From the NCBI GenBank assembly GCA_947650365.1, contig OX393549.1, positions 94,562,048 through 94,626,047 on the forward strand: a stretch of 64,000 bases of DNA, read 5' to 3'. This document shows, in pieces, positions 52,900-64,000 of this stretch; the first letter of the stretch is position 1; every line of letters begins with the position of its first letter. This DNA comes from Chamaelirium japonicum (lineage: Eukaryota; Streptophyta; Magnoliopsida; Liliales; Melanthiaceae). Both the position numbers and the translations under genes were made by a program. Below the pieces are notes generated by a model. It saw nothing but the letters and a program-made list of their open reading frames with translations. It had not been told where the DNA came from and searched no databases.

Positions 52900-53149
52900 T
52901 AGGGGTGGGACTTGGGCGGGTCTGACCCAAACCCAATCCACCCAACCTGAACAATCGACAAACATGGCAAAACTGGTTAAAAACTTGGACGGGTTCGGAC
53001 AAAAACTCAACCCGATTTCAATTTGGATGAGTTTGGGCACCGTCTTTCTCAACCCGAGGAACCCGAGAAGGCGACTACAGCAGCCTTACCTGCTTATAGG
53101 ACTTCTGTTGTTGGTCCATCACTACAACCATTCCAGAATATGATGGAGG

Positions 53150-53214
<65 letters not shown>

Positions 53215-53477
53215 TTGATTTTATTTTTTTGTAGGGGTGGCGATTGTTGATTAGTAGAATAATTTGATTTTTTTTTTCTTCTTATTTTGGTTTTAAGAAA
53301 TGAAGTATTTCTATTTATTATGATCAAACTAAGCCCGTCCAACCCGACCAATCTGCTCATGTTTTGGCAAATTGAGCAACCAGAGCAATCTAACATGGGC
53401 AAACAACCAAAGCAACAACCTGACATGGGCATGAGCAGACCCTTCAACATGCCCAACCCGCACAAGTCCCACCCCTA
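52900..53477. mobile_element. hAT-type MITE with (GA)n inside
   Basis: 578 bp starting TAGGGGTGGGACTTGGGCGG and ending CAAGTCCCACCCCTA. Flanking octamers GCATCACA (52892-52899) and GAATCACA (53478-53485), 7 of 8. Includes a (GA)n of about 58 bp at 53154-53211. ACCCGA/TTGGGC motifs are mirrored. Confidence 0.8.
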
Positions 53478-54123
53478 GAATCACATCTTATATTAGACTA
53501 GTGAATGTCCGTGCCTGTTGGCATTGCAGCGGGCCGCCTTCGGCGGCAACACACCTTTCGGCACAGCATCAGGCCGTCTTTGGCGGCAAGACACCCACCG
53601 GGCATCACCACCCCCACCCACACCGTCGTATTCGACGGCAACACACCTAACTGCCTACAGCGCCCACACATCCTCGGCCGACTTCGAGCCGCCTTCAGCG
53701 GCAACACTTCTTAGTTATAGTGCATGCTCGTGTTCGTCGGCACTTGGGCGGCCGCCTTCAACGGCCACACATCCTCGGCTGACTTCGGCACAACTGCCTT
53801 CAACAATAAAATATTTTATATAGGGGCATCCACAGTTGGTGAGGGGCGGCAAAATTTATTCAGCGACGCCCACATTCGTCGGGGGAGATAAAATTAGCTC
53901 AGCGGTGCTCGCATTCGCCGAGAGCCCCCATATTGAGCTGTTGCACATATTTTTTATTGTGGCACCCACACTGTCGATAAGGGAGCTGCAAGCAACATGG
54001 CCACGTGGGCATCACATAGTCAGCCACATGTGACTATTGAAAATGCCCTTTCACCTATCGAATAAGCATGCCCGTGCCGATTGGCACGAAGCAGGTGCCT
54101 TCGATGTGACCAACGCCCCCCCT

Positions 54124-54125
<2 letters not shown>
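53478..54125. other. GC-rich degenerate repeat region
   Basis: Repeated GCCGCCTTCGGCGGCAACAC-type motifs at 53520-53790. Alternate open frames arise from them. No protein family recognised. Confidence 0.45.
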
Positions 54126-54208
<83 letters not shown>

Positions 54209-54336
54209 GGAAGAGGGAGAGAGACGGAGAGAGAGAAAGCGAGAGAGAGAGAGAGTGTGTGTGGAAGAGAGAGAGAGAGATACGGAGAGAGACATTATAG
54301 GGAAGAGAGAAAGAGATACGAAGAGAGACATTATAG

Positions 54337-54400
<64 letters not shown>

Positions 54401-54424
54401 TGAAAGAGAGAGAGAGAGAGAGAA
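54126..54424. repeat. Long (GA)n arrays
   Basis: (GA)n at about 54126-54205, 54340-54394 and 54406-54422, with degenerate GA-rich DNA between, including two copies of a 35-bp unit with GATACGGAGAGAGACATTAT-like sequence. RE/SL open frames are artefacts. Confidence 0.92.
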
Positions 54425-55141
54425 CCCTCCGATCACACTATGCCGATGAATCATAACCTTTCCGATTGCACTCTTCGATGAATCGCAACCCTTCCGATGA
54501 ATGGTATCTCTTCCGATCGCACTTCCGATACATCGCACTCACCTATCGATCGGACAATCTAAAATCAATCTTTGTTTGTTACGATGGCCCAAACCCATGC
54601 ATGCATGTGGTGTATCTCCCTATCTCTTTACCATTCCTTTTCTCAAACGAACAACACCACCTCATCTCTCCGGGATTCTCTCTTCATCCTCTCAACCTCA
54701 ACCCCAGCACCTCACGTTCCATCCTCTCTAATCATATCCGTCCCTTCCCAACCGAAGTCCGATCACAAACCTTCAGTCATACATGTTCACCTTAATTCCA
54801 ATAATTTATTTTCCTCCTAAATAAATGATGCCCCCTATCATGAGATCCTAGCCATCCAAGATGGGCCCAACCAAATACCCATGCACGCAAAAACCCATTT
54901 CCAGCCTCCTTCTATCCTTAACACCCAATCACAACCGTCCAACCAAAGCCCATGCATCATGTTGCCCCCCCCCCCCCCCCGTCGCGATATCTCTTTCTCT
55001 ACCTATCTTCTCTCCCTTCGAACTTCTCTCTCTCATTCTTCCCATACGATCGCAGCCGTCCCTTGTATCCCCATTCCACCCCAGTCGTATCGTCCAATCC
55101 AAGAACCCATGCATGATCCCCCAAGGGATTCTCTCAACCAA

Positions 55142-55143
<2 letters not shown>
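54425..55143. other. Pyrimidine-rich intergenic DNA
   Basis: TTCCGAT/CGATGAATCGCA motifs recur at 54425-54550; the rest is C/T-rich and non-coding by eye. A C run lies at 54966-54980. Confidence 0.4.
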
Positions 55144-55225
<82 letters not shown>

Positions 55226-55707
55226 CCTATTTTTTCGGCGAGCCTTCCCCTTCTTCCGCGATCCCTTCTCTCCGATCTCTCTAACTCTCGGAGCTCTCTC
55301 TCTCTCTCACTCTTATCTCTTTCCTTAACCGCCAATTCGATTCTCTCTCTAAAAATCATGTGGTCCACATTTCTCTCGTCCCTCTCTCTAGAACCATTGC
55401 AGCCGTCCGTGACACCTCAGCCCATGCAAAACAATCGCAGCCACCCATCATCTCTAAAGCCGTCCGAGATCCCCGTCCGACCTTCTCTCCCTCGTTTCCT
55501 ATCTTCTCTCTTTCCTATTTTCTCTCTCTAAACCCCCACTATGCTTGTGCGACTTCTTCTTTCTCTTCCTCCCCTCTAAACAGAGGGAGAGAGTTCGTTG
55601 AGAGAGAGGGATATGGGAAGAGAAAGAGATACGGGAAGAGAGAGATAAGGGGGGAGGGAAAGAGAGAAAACTAGGGAGAGAGAGAAAAAGAAAGAGGGAG
55701 AGTCGAG

Positions 55708-55760
<53 letters not shown>
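55144..55760. repeat. (CT)n array and (GA)n arrays in opposite sense
   Basis: (CT)n at 55148-55222 and (GA)n at about 55708-55758 with C/T-rich then G/A-rich DNA between. The two tracts are inverted relative to each other and could pair. Confidence 0.9.
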
Positions 55761-55761
<1 letters not shown>

Positions 55762-56499
55762 CAAACAAATAATTTACCTATACAAATGTAGTTTCTAAGC
55801 CAATTCAAATCTAACTAATCACATATGATCATGTGAATTGATTTGTTTTTTTACTTACCAAAAACCACAAATAGAAATGTCAAGACATCAGAAGCAATTC
55901 ACTTACTAGTAATGAAGGAATTAGCTACATAATCATCAATAAAGACCAAGAATGTACGAAGTTGTATTAGTTTACACAAAATAACGAAATTTTTTTGTTA
56001 TCATTCAGGATAAGTTTCTCGGTGTTTTTTTTATTTTTTCTTTTAGGATTTATGAAAGAAAAGACAAATCGCACACATACAACTATATAACCACATATGC
56101 GATTTGGTCCTAATTCGCACGAACCACACGAGCGCCAATAGCCACAAATCCTTACCTAGTTGGCATATCTCTCCGTCCAAACGGTCCACACCCAAAAATT
56201 TAATGAAATAATGCAATAATTAACAATCATCCATGATATCGATGCCTGGAAGGTAAAAAAGACAGTCCTCCAATTTCCTTTCAATGGCATTAACCTGTGA
56301 ACAGTCATGGAAGATGTGAGAAAACTCCTACCTTGGCTGGAAATTCATTTGGCCACATCACAACAACTTCTAAGCTTACTAATTGCTCCCACACGTCCTA
56401 CATAACAATTGGAGATTTGTACCACATGGTTTATAGGGGTATTGAGGGAAGAGTAGCACGAAAAGTAAATGAGGATGAGACAAGTATTATGGGTAGAAT
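55761..56499. other. AT-rich spacer, no gene seen
   Basis: Nothing recognised apart from short A/T runs. Confidence 0.45.
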
Positions 56500-57200
56500 T
56501 AGCAGCTACAACAACAACAAAGCCTTATCCTGACATGAGGCCGTTCTTAGTCATGGACCTGTCAAAGATTCAAACTAGTAAGGGATAATAAGCAAAACAA
56601 ATAATAATAGGAAACTTATACAAAGTAATAGTACTATAAATGCTGAATACCAAACTCCTCTCAACCCAAAATATTAATAAGGAAACATGTACCGTTGGAC
56701 TAGATCTTAAACTGCTTCTCCCCTACAATCTCTGCTAAATCAAGCTTCTACAGGTCGTTCACACTACTTCTATCCTCACCTATCATCATCTATATATAGT
56801 CCTCTGCTGACAAATTCCTCCTACTACATTCGTTGGATATGTCCAACCATCGAAATCTATACTCTACAACATTATCTTGAATCGATGCAACCTTAAACTT
56901 CACTCAGATTACCCCCTTCTAACGTTATCCTTCATGTTGTTACCACAGATCTGCCTCAACTTACTCATCGATCTCTACCTCATCCATACCAGTTGCATGA
57001 ACTTTCTACATTGTCCAACACTGTGAAGTGTATGACATAGATGGTCTGCTAACAATGTTTCAAAAATTTCCTTTGAGACCATCTGTTCTATCACATAGCT
57101 TGTAGCTGCCTTCCATTCAGCAAATTCGTTTAATCCCATTTAAGATATCTAGGTTTATTTCAATGTCATTTCATATAATACAACCAAAGGTGCTAGAAGC
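56500..57200 (-). pseudogene. LINE reverse-transcriptase C-terminal debris
   Basis: The + strand at 56505-56540 has CAACAACAACAAAGCCTTAT, a well-known plant LINE 3' end motif. The - strand over 56640-57130 spells a degraded RT tail: KGNF, RPSMSYTSQCW, VEIDE, KVASIQDNVVEYRFRWL. This matches, with many stops, the C-terminal part of the family seen at 24640-25320. Confidence 0.65.
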
Positions 57201-57443
57201 TCCAGTGAGAATGTAGGAAATAGGAGTGTCTAATAAGCATTTGAATCAAATACTTCTCATCACCTCAATTTAAAGGCAAGGGAGTATAATAGTATAATAT
57301 AATTACAGTTAATACTTGTTCATGAGAAATGGATGCAAAACAATAAATGTTCAAGTATTCGTACAATATTGGTGAAAAATATATCATGTGAAAGAGATAC
57401 GAAACAGTAAAGATCGAAGCATATTACCTTATAAATTGCGATG

Positions 57444-58127
57444 CTAACGTAAGCTAGGCTCGAACCACAGTGGGTCTAGCAACAAGTCGTTCCTGAACTG
57501 CCCTAACCCGTAGTCACTAAGAAGTATCTCATTCCATTCCTCATCTCCGGATTTGCAAAAATCCACGGCGGTTCAGAATCGTGATATCACCACTGCAGTC
57601 CAATCATCCCTGTCAGTTGGATGAGAAGAAATGATGCCCTTGTGCAGATACATATCACGGAGGTTTTGAAATGTAATATGATCACCATTCACTAGGAAAG
57701 ATTTATCGGGGATGTCCCATGGATCAAATGTGACTCCCTGACGCGTGATCAGTGGGTTCAGGAGGGAAACGAGGGTATCTTGGCCGACCAGGAAGAGGTA
57801 GCCATAACATGACCCGACACAGTGCTGGTGGTTAACCCCTCCCAGATCAAAAATCCTATCTTCTGCTATACTAAAACATCTGAACAGGGCTCCATCCTCA
57901 TCAGGGTCGTACAACAACAATATCCAAGGGCGTTGGCGAGGAAGATCACTTACCGAAACCTGTGATCGCCAAAGTGGGCAAGTTGCCCGTAAGTAGACAA
58001 ATGCGTGGAAATCCAGCAAATTCGCTATCTTGCCCACTTTGGCGAGGAGTAGAACAGAGGAGGTGCTAGGTCGGAGGAGGCAAGGAACGCAGAAATGGGA
58101 GGCCTTGGCTCGGCTCGGCTCCCTCTC
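57444..58127 (-). pseudogene. F-box/DUF295 (KIB-type) gene remnant
   Basis: The - strand frame runs from about 58127 to 57576 and encodes a degenerate F-box helix region (LLLAKVGKIANLLDFHAFVY), LRATCPLWRSQVSVSDLP, FSIAEDRIFDL, CVGSCYGYLFLV and LVSLLNPLI, the pattern of plant DUF295 F-box proteins. A TGA at 57575-57573 interrupts it, but the same frame continues with TAVDFCKSGDEEWNEILL to a TAG at 57444, typical of the next DUF295 segment. No ATG in frame before the F-box and no C-terminal third. F-box proteins of this group are substrate adaptors of SCF ubiquitin ligases; this copy is very likely dead. Confidence 0.75.
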
Positions 58128-58510
58128 CTAGAGCAAGAGAATGGGAGGAGGTGCGCGATCGGAGGAGGCAGAGAAGCAAGAAACTCAGTGGGAAGGGGGA
58201 ACTGTGAATATTCAAGAAAAGAAAGGGAGCGACGGAGTCGGCCCGGCCGAGCGATTTATAGCGGGCGCTAATGCCAGTTGCATCGAACAGCCTTATCGAA
58301 TCCCACAATACACTGTGGTGCGGGAGGCCAACTAAATATGACTCCCACCTAAGTGCAAATTTACTAATTCGGAGGGTCGTAGCATTTGTTGTGGTATATG
58401 ATAACAGCCCTTCGATGCCCAGAGTATGTGATGGTGCCCGAAAAAATGGGCATCGGCCCACCATCCTAGTGCGTGAGGTCACCTACAAGAAGAATCCTCT
58501 CGGCATGGCA
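58128..58510. other. Spacer upstream of F-box remnant
   Basis: Open frames on both strands (for example 58066-58482, - strand) show no motif. Possibly the former promoter of the F-box gene. Confidence 0.35.
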
Positions 58511-59541
58511 GGAGTGTGAAGCTAGGACACCAATGACGTATATGACATACCGTTCGATGGCGGGTAGCGGGCAGGGGATCGATCTCGACCATTGCCCAGG
58601 GGCTTATCTTATCCTCACGCAATCAGCTCGCCCGCAGTCAACCATTGCTCTTAGCTCGCCTGGGAGCTTGCTTTATCCGCACGTGATTAGCTCGCCCGCA
58701 AAGACAACCTTTTTTTGTCTACAGGAAACTTAGAAGGATATCTACGACACCCTCAGCTCGCCCGAGAGCTCACCTGGTCCGCATGCGATCAGCTCAGCCC
58801 TCCGATCAACCATTACCCTGAACTCGCTAGGGAGCTCATCTAGTCCGCACGCGATCAACTCGCCCGTGGTTGACTTTCGACCTTAGCTCGTCCGGGAGCT
58901 CGCCTAAACCGCACGTGCTAGAGCTGTTGACAATAGAAGAAGGGTGGGGAACAATGACAACAGTTGGGTTGCCGAGCTGTCGCGCTAATTAGCTCGCCCG
59001 AGAGCTCGCCCTATCACGCAACCGCAAGAGTTTGCCTACCTACTCGAGGGTGTCGCATACAATAAGACGATAACAAATCGACAGATGTTACCCCCGTGGA
59101 GCTACGTAGATGTTTGTGAGGCGCGTTCTCCGACAAAAGTCAGTCCAGAGTACCCCCGACTAGAGCCTTCCAGAACGTCCACTTGGCCTAGATAAGACCG
59201 GTGTATCCACCTCGTGGCCCCTAGCCACCGCCTGGTAGGCTAAACGACAAGATCCATTAAGGGTCAATGTGGGCTAGCACGGGGAGGTGTAAAAGGTGTG
59301 GGAATGAGCGGCGACGTGTCAGTCTCCGGCGTTTTACAAAAGGCTATAAATGTACGATCCCAGGTTCCAAAGTATAGGTTCGAAACTCTAAAACCCATAC
59401 ATTTTCTGACTAGTAAACCTCCACCTTTCAAACCTTCACTAACTTGAGCGTCGGAGGGTCTATGCTTCTCACGGAGCCAGCTATTCACGTGATTCCCTTG
59501 TTTTATAGGTCGAGCATCCTCGCCAGCGAAATTTTTTTCCA
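58511..59541 (+). mobile_element. Probable 5' LTR of a Ty3/gypsy element
   Basis: The right boundary is set by CCA at 59539-59541 before a primer-binding site. A promoter motif GGCTATAAATG lies at about 59342. The region 58600-59010 repeats AGCTCGCCCGAGAGCTCGCC-like units at spacings of about 75 bp. The left boundary is not determined, and no matching 3' LTR lies in the window. Confidence 0.6.
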
Positions 59542-59544
59542 ATA

Positions 59545-59563
59545 TTTGGCGCTATCTGTGGGA
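59545..59563 (+). promoter_or_regulatory. Retrotransposon primer-binding site
   Basis: TTTGGCGCTATCTGTGGGA closely resembles the TTTGGCGCCGTCTGTGGGA that follows the 5' LTR of many plant gypsy elements. Three bases separate it from the LTR end. Confidence 0.65.
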
Positions 59564-59589
59564 TCTTCACCTGGTTCCTGTTAGAACGC

Positions 59590-60975
59590 CCATGACCACA
59601 CGGTCAAAAGCCTTGCGAAGCCCAATGGCTCCCGCTAAACGTGGGCAAAAACGTGAGAAATCCCAAGCTGTACCCGCAAGGAGCGAAATTTCAGCCCAGG
59701 TACCCAGCTTCCTGTCTCGCTCAGTGACCAGCTCTTCAGGGAGATGTTGGTTACTCAATGAACCATAATGGACAAGTTGGCACGCCTACGCCACGCCCCG
59801 ACTACGAGAAGACTTGATCTCTCCTCTAGTTTAGACAGACGGAGGGGACGATCGGTGGAGAGATCTCGACATCCGGGAGCTTCAACCGAAAAGCCCCTCC
59901 TATCCGGTCGCCTCCCGTCCCCGCGTCGCACCAGTCTACACGGGTGTGCTCGCAATGGACTTCTCTGCGGGACCCTCTCTTTGGAGGAGTACCTTCCATG
60001 GACAAGACGAAAGAGCCAGATCGCCAGCGAGCTCCGCCGCCCTATACGTTGTGCTCCAACAACGAGTCGCCACAGCCTTCGACGCTCCCCCGTCGTCGAA
60101 GCCAAAGTGCGGGATCGGATGAATCCGTGGTGAGGTCGCGCAAGCGGTATCGCAACCCACGACATCGCCGAGACTATGACCGCCCCCAAGGAGCGCTTCC
60201 CCAGGGGAAAATCTGTGAGGCAACTGCCTCGCACAGGCCTTCTCCTGCACCAAAGCAGCAGCCCGTGAAGCTCCGGAGTGATCGCCAAGATGAATCCCCT
60301 GAGCATCGCCACGGTACGAGTGCGGTCCGACCTCGAGGGAGCGTGCATGACCGCCTAGGACGCAGTCGCCTCTAGGAAATCGCCCCGAGCGCTGGCAGCT
60401 GCCTAGCATGCCCGTAGACCTCTTGGAAGATCTCGCTGTGCATGGTGGGAGCTCACTCTTCACAAAAGAAGTTCACCAAGGAGGATTCCCCCAACACTGG
60501 ACTCCTCCAAAGTTCGTATTGTTCAACGGGTCGCAAGACCCCTTTGACCATCGATCTATTAGCCTACCGAAAGTTGTTCGTTTGGTACCAGGACCATGTG
60601 TTGTGCCGGGCTTTCCCCAGTAGCTTGTCAGGATCGGTCTTGAACTGGTTTCATAAGTTACCATCGGACTCGATCCCCAACTTCACCACCTTGTTCGGAT
60701 TGTTCTTGGAACAATATTGGTACAATCGACAACCCCCGAAGCGAATAGAATCGTTGTTCGGGCTGGCGATGGGAGCGTGAGAGACCCTACGGTGCTTCTC
60801 GACGCAGTTTCAAATCGCTTACCTCGCCCTCAAAGATTCGGCTGGGCAAGATCGGACTGCCATGACTGCCTTACGATGCCCTCATCATATCTGACCCCCA
60901 CACAATGGTCGAGCTCTCGCCTTGGTCCAGCAGCACATCAAGCTGGAAGACATGGTGCTTGTAATTTGGATAGAA
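59590..60975 (+). pseudogene. Ty3/gypsy gag, multiply broken
   Basis: Starts MTTRSKALRSPMAPAKRG, a usual gag start, and soon loses frame (stop near 59760). Further on, SLFTKEVHQGGFPQHW and TPPKFVLFNGSQDPFDH are followed, one frame over, by RAFPSSLSGSVLNWFHKLP, SIPNFTTLFGLFLEQY and a TGA at 60778. This is the conserved capsid region of plant gypsy gag. The zinc knuckle, protease and pol are missing; AT-rich DNA follows abruptly near 60975. Confidence 0.8.
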
Positions 60976-62040
60976 TACTTATATCATTGTATAGTGTAGT
61001 AACTCACAATGTATGGATGGAATCATAAAATAATATTATATTATTGGAGTAGAGCATCAAAAATGAAAGTGACTTTTGTTTTGAAGAATACTTTTGTATG
61101 TCCTGACTCAAAAGCGGATTAAAATTGCTCATTGCATCTTAAGGTGATCATTAACTCAATGCATGAAAATAGAATAATAAAACATTATATTTTTGAATTA
61201 TCATGAATAGAGCTTTAAAAATAAAAATTGACTTATGTTTTGAAAACTAATTGTTATAAAAAGACTATGTTTATTCATGTAATAGTTGGTTCTTTATATT
61301 AGTATGGAATAGTAATTCTGTTTAGACATTATTTTTTATAAATTTGTTCATAGTTGGATGGAAATTAGTTAATTTGAATAAATGTTGTCTTTTATGTACA
61401 AAGAGTAAATTTTATAAATGCATGAGTAAAATCATAAAGTAGATTAGATTTTTGAATTACCATGAATAGAGCTTTAAAAATAAACGAGTTGCTTTTGTTT
61501 TGAAGAGTAACATTTATAAAAAGATTATATTTATTCATTTAATATTTGGTACTTTATATTAGTATAGAGTAAAAAATTCACTTGAACATTATTCTTGCTA
61601 AATTTGATCATAATTAATTGGATGTAATTTGGTTGATTTGAATAAAGAGTGTTTTTTAGGTACAATGAGTTATTTTTGTACTTTTATGCTATGGTTTTGA
61701 AAAAAATGGTTAATATAAACAAAAACAAGTTCATTACAATTTAAAAAATTTAAAAAAGATAAAAAAGCATTAGCAATTTGTGAGTTTTGACTATTAGTAG
61801 ATATGGATGAAGATTAAACTTTTATAAGACAAAGTATTTTTTGTACATAAAAATTGGATTTAAAATTAGAAGTAGACAACAAGTCAAGTGTTAAAAAAAA
61901 GTCATGGAAGAAACATAAGATTATCTTTGTTATAAGCTGATCTAGACATACAATGGAGGTTTGTATTTGTTTGATTTCAACACATTTTTATTCGGTTTGA
62001 TATGTATTTAACAAAAGTAAAACGCACTCTTGAACCCACC
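60976..62040. repeat. AT-rich region with 259-bp tandem repeat
   Basis: A unit starting TTTTGAATTATCATGAATAG followed by AGCTTTAAAAATAAA occurs at 61191 and again at 61450, a period of about 259 bp; a third, partial and more diverged copy begins near 61035. Within each, ATTATCATT-like and TTTATATTAGTATAGAGTA motifs keep register. No coding potential. It interrupts or ends the gypsy element. Confidence 0.7.
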
Positions 62041-62099
62041 ACTGCTTTGGGCAGTTGGTAGTGGTACCGTTCCTTGTGAACACTATCCTTGCTTCGATA

Positions 62100-62395
62100 C
62101 CTGCTCTTCACACATTGCTTGCAGGTGAATTCCTAGGGCCAGGTGGGCCCTTCTGCACTCGGTGTGGCTCTTCGATCGTTCGTGCAACGACTTCGTGGGA
62201 CCAGGTGGGCCCCCTCCTCGTGCTCAGTGTGGCCTTCTACTTGTGGTGCCGCGACTTCCTGGGATTAGGTGGGCTCTTCTCGTGCTTGGTTTGGCACTTC
62301 TGCTCATGGTGCAGCGACTTTGTGGTCCAGATGGAACTCTCTCCAGTGGCTATGCAGTTGAGCTCCTTTGTGGTGCCTCTTGGGCTCTAGCTAGA
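62100..62395. repeat. 62-65-bp GC-rich tandem repeat
   Basis: Three to four diverged units spaced about 62-65 bp, each with CCAGGTGGGCCC-like and GTGGCTCTTC/GCAACGACTTCGTGGGA-like sequence (cores at 62141, 62203, 62268). Open frames here are by-products. Confidence 0.7.
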
Positions 62396-63060
62396 CCCGC
62401 CATTATGTACCTAAAAAATGTTGCACTCTTGAATTTTGGAGAAAAAATGGCACTCTTGAATTTAGTGCATATATGATTTGGAGAGGTTTAGGTCGTTCTA
62501 AGACGATCCCGATGGTAAGGTAGTTTCAATTAAGGAAAGTGATGGAAGTTTTGTAAATTTGATTACTTAATAAGAGTATTATTGTTTTCGTGTCGCTGAT
62601 TCTGATGGAGGGAATGGTAGTATTCATAATTTCGCTGCCAAATGGCAACACGCTCGTTAAAAAATGTCTCGTTTTGGCATGCATGCAACTTTATAATTTT
62701 TTTTTTAAATGATCAGGCATAATTGTCTTTTTTGCAACTGTTAACATTGACTTTAATATCGTGTCCTTTGACTGAACTCATTTAATTCATAGGGAATGCA
62801 GACTAAACAATACTTTAGGGCATTTAAAGCAGCAATAATTTTTTTTTCAGGGACTGTTCAATAAATTCCCCTAAAATGTTTTACAAATTTGCTGGCAATG
62901 ACATACTTTTTGAGATATGCACTACACTCACTCATTGTGGGCTACTCTATCCCTTTCTTTAACTTGTTGACAACAATGTCATCATACACATGCTCATAGG
63001 CCTCCTTCACTCTATACAGGCTTTCTGTGGCATTTAAAAATTACTTCATATTCCCTAGAG
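62396..63060. other. AT-rich spacer, no gene seen
   Basis: No family recognised. Confidence 0.45.
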
Positions 63061-63990
63061 GGTGGAGCACATATGCTTCCCTTCCTCATCGCAACATAGG
63101 AGTGGCAACCGTGATACTCCTCAGGCTCAACATAATCAACAAATATCATATGGGGTGGAGCAGGTGCAACATCTGGCTGTGTTGATCAGGTACTTGTTCA
63201 CTGCCTCTTATCTGCATTTTCCTTTGTACCAAGCATGCCTTTATGTGTGGGCAAGTGATCCAACTCCTTTGGTGACTGATCAACCAATCTCTTCCTATTT
63301 GCATCAAACCTCTATGACGCATGTGGTACAACTTCAGGTACTTGTTCATAGTCTCTCATATCTGGTTTTGCCTCCGCTCCAGAAATCTCCTCTGGCGACT
63401 GATTAGATGCAATTGTTATCCTCATGCTTAATTGCATCCGACGTATCAAACTCTGATTTCTTCTTCCTAGATAACCCCTTCCTCTTAGGCTGGGATGGAG
63501 CATATGCAACATCAGGTTCATATTCATTGCCGGCCTCCCATACCTGCCTGTGCCTCTGCCCCAAACATCTCCTCAGGCAATTGATCAATCAATCTTGTTT
63601 GCATTAGACCTATTAGGACTTGATTGCTTCTTCCTAGCCACCACCTTCCTATTAGAAAAAAAAAAAAAAGGGACTTAAAAGCAACATCTGGTTGCGATGA
63701 TGTTGTGTCTACTTAGGATGGTTGTGTTGGCTCTGGTTGTGATGTAGTTGGGTCTGCTTGGAATGGAGCAGGTAGCATGCGTACTGCCTTCTTTAAATTT
63801 TGGGATGGATTAATTCGGGATGCCTCAGGGGGATCATCTTCAGGACTTTCATTAACTTCTTTCACCTTCCCAACAGTAATAAATAGATGAAAGCAATCAT
63901 TCTCATCAGACTTAATATCTCTCCACATCATAAGAACATATGCATCACTCTCTGTATTCAATCAAACACCATCACAAAGCCACATAATTG
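63061..63990 (-). pseudogene. Unidentified repetitive coding-like region, possibly Mutator-like transposase N-terminus
   Basis: On the - strand a frame near the window edge reads ESDAYVLMMWRDIKSDENDC, FHLFITVGKVKEVNES and an acidic/Pro-rich tail. The region that follows (to 63061) holds three or four diverged repeats of about 100-190 bp encoding variants of PSQPKRKGLSRKKKSEF and SNQSPEEISGAEAKPDMRDY. The layout recalls the N-terminal part of plant MULE transposases, but no catalytic motif is in view, and the assignment is weak. Several frame breaks. Confidence 0.35.
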
Positions 63991-64000
63991 TTATAGAACC

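Noticed and set aside
59755..60463. 197- and 175-codon minus-strand open frames
   Set aside because: They are antisense shadows of the Arg/Ser/Pro-rich gypsy gag region on the + strand and show no domain of their own.

Overview
The window is nuclear DNA of a flowering plant. The evidence is one intact multi-exon plant gene with GT-AG introns, plant transposon families (hAT, Harbinger, Ty3/gypsy, LINE, SINE, a small LTR element primed by initiator tRNA-Met) and many very long (TA)n and (GA)n microsatellites. GC-rich first-exon sequence would suit a monocot or magnoliid, but I cannot name the species. No rRNA, tRNA, CRISPR or prokaryotic-style operon is visible.

Gene content. The only gene that reads as functional lies on the + strand from 20275 to 48109. 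It is a plastid-targeted bifunctional NAD(P)HX epimerase / pyridoxamine (pyridoxine) 5'-phosphate oxidase (PPOX1/PDX3 type). Thirteen exons joined at GT-AG sites give 1584 nt, a 527-residue protein, with every phase matching. Introns 2 (4.8 kb), 4 (8.0 kb) and 9 (11.4 kb) hold most of the span and are packed with transposons. A degenerate F-box/DUF295 gene lies on the - strand at 57.4-58.1 kb. Everything else that looks like coding sequence is transposon-derived or a captured gene fragment.

Layout. 0-14.4 kb: minisatellites, MITE-like elements and retroposon debris, with no recognised gene. 14.5-17.4 kb: a young non-autonomous LTR retrotransposon carrying pieces of two host genes (an ABTB1-type ankyrin protein and ribosomal protein L12). 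17.4-20.0 kb: fold-back elements bounded by (TA)n/(GA)n, ending about 300 bp before the PPOX start. 20.3-48.1 kb: PPOX gene; intron 2 has a CCTAGGCG-type inverted-repeat element and an antisense LINE; intron 4 has gypsy gag debris and a 2,960-bp putative solo LTR with a 5-bp target duplication; intron 9 has hAT transposase debris, two hAT MITEs, a SINE and eight complete or partial fold-back elements; intron 11 has a perfect hAT MITE. 48.7-51.4 kb: two LINE 3' parts in opposite orientation. 51.6-52.8 kb: Harbinger fragment. 52.9-55.8 kb: another hAT MITE and purine/pyrimidine arrays. 56.5-57.2 kb: LINE reverse-transcriptase debris. 57.4-58.1 kb: F-box pseudogene. 58.5-61 kb: 5' part of a gypsy element. 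61-64 kb: AT-rich tandem repeats, a short GC-rich repeat and an unidentified repetitive coding-like stretch.

The most distinctive signal is the family of roughly 350-510 bp near-perfect palindromes, nearly all set between (TA)n tracts, upstream of and inside PPOX. Different members have different interiors but share a centre, an arm motif or terminal sequences.
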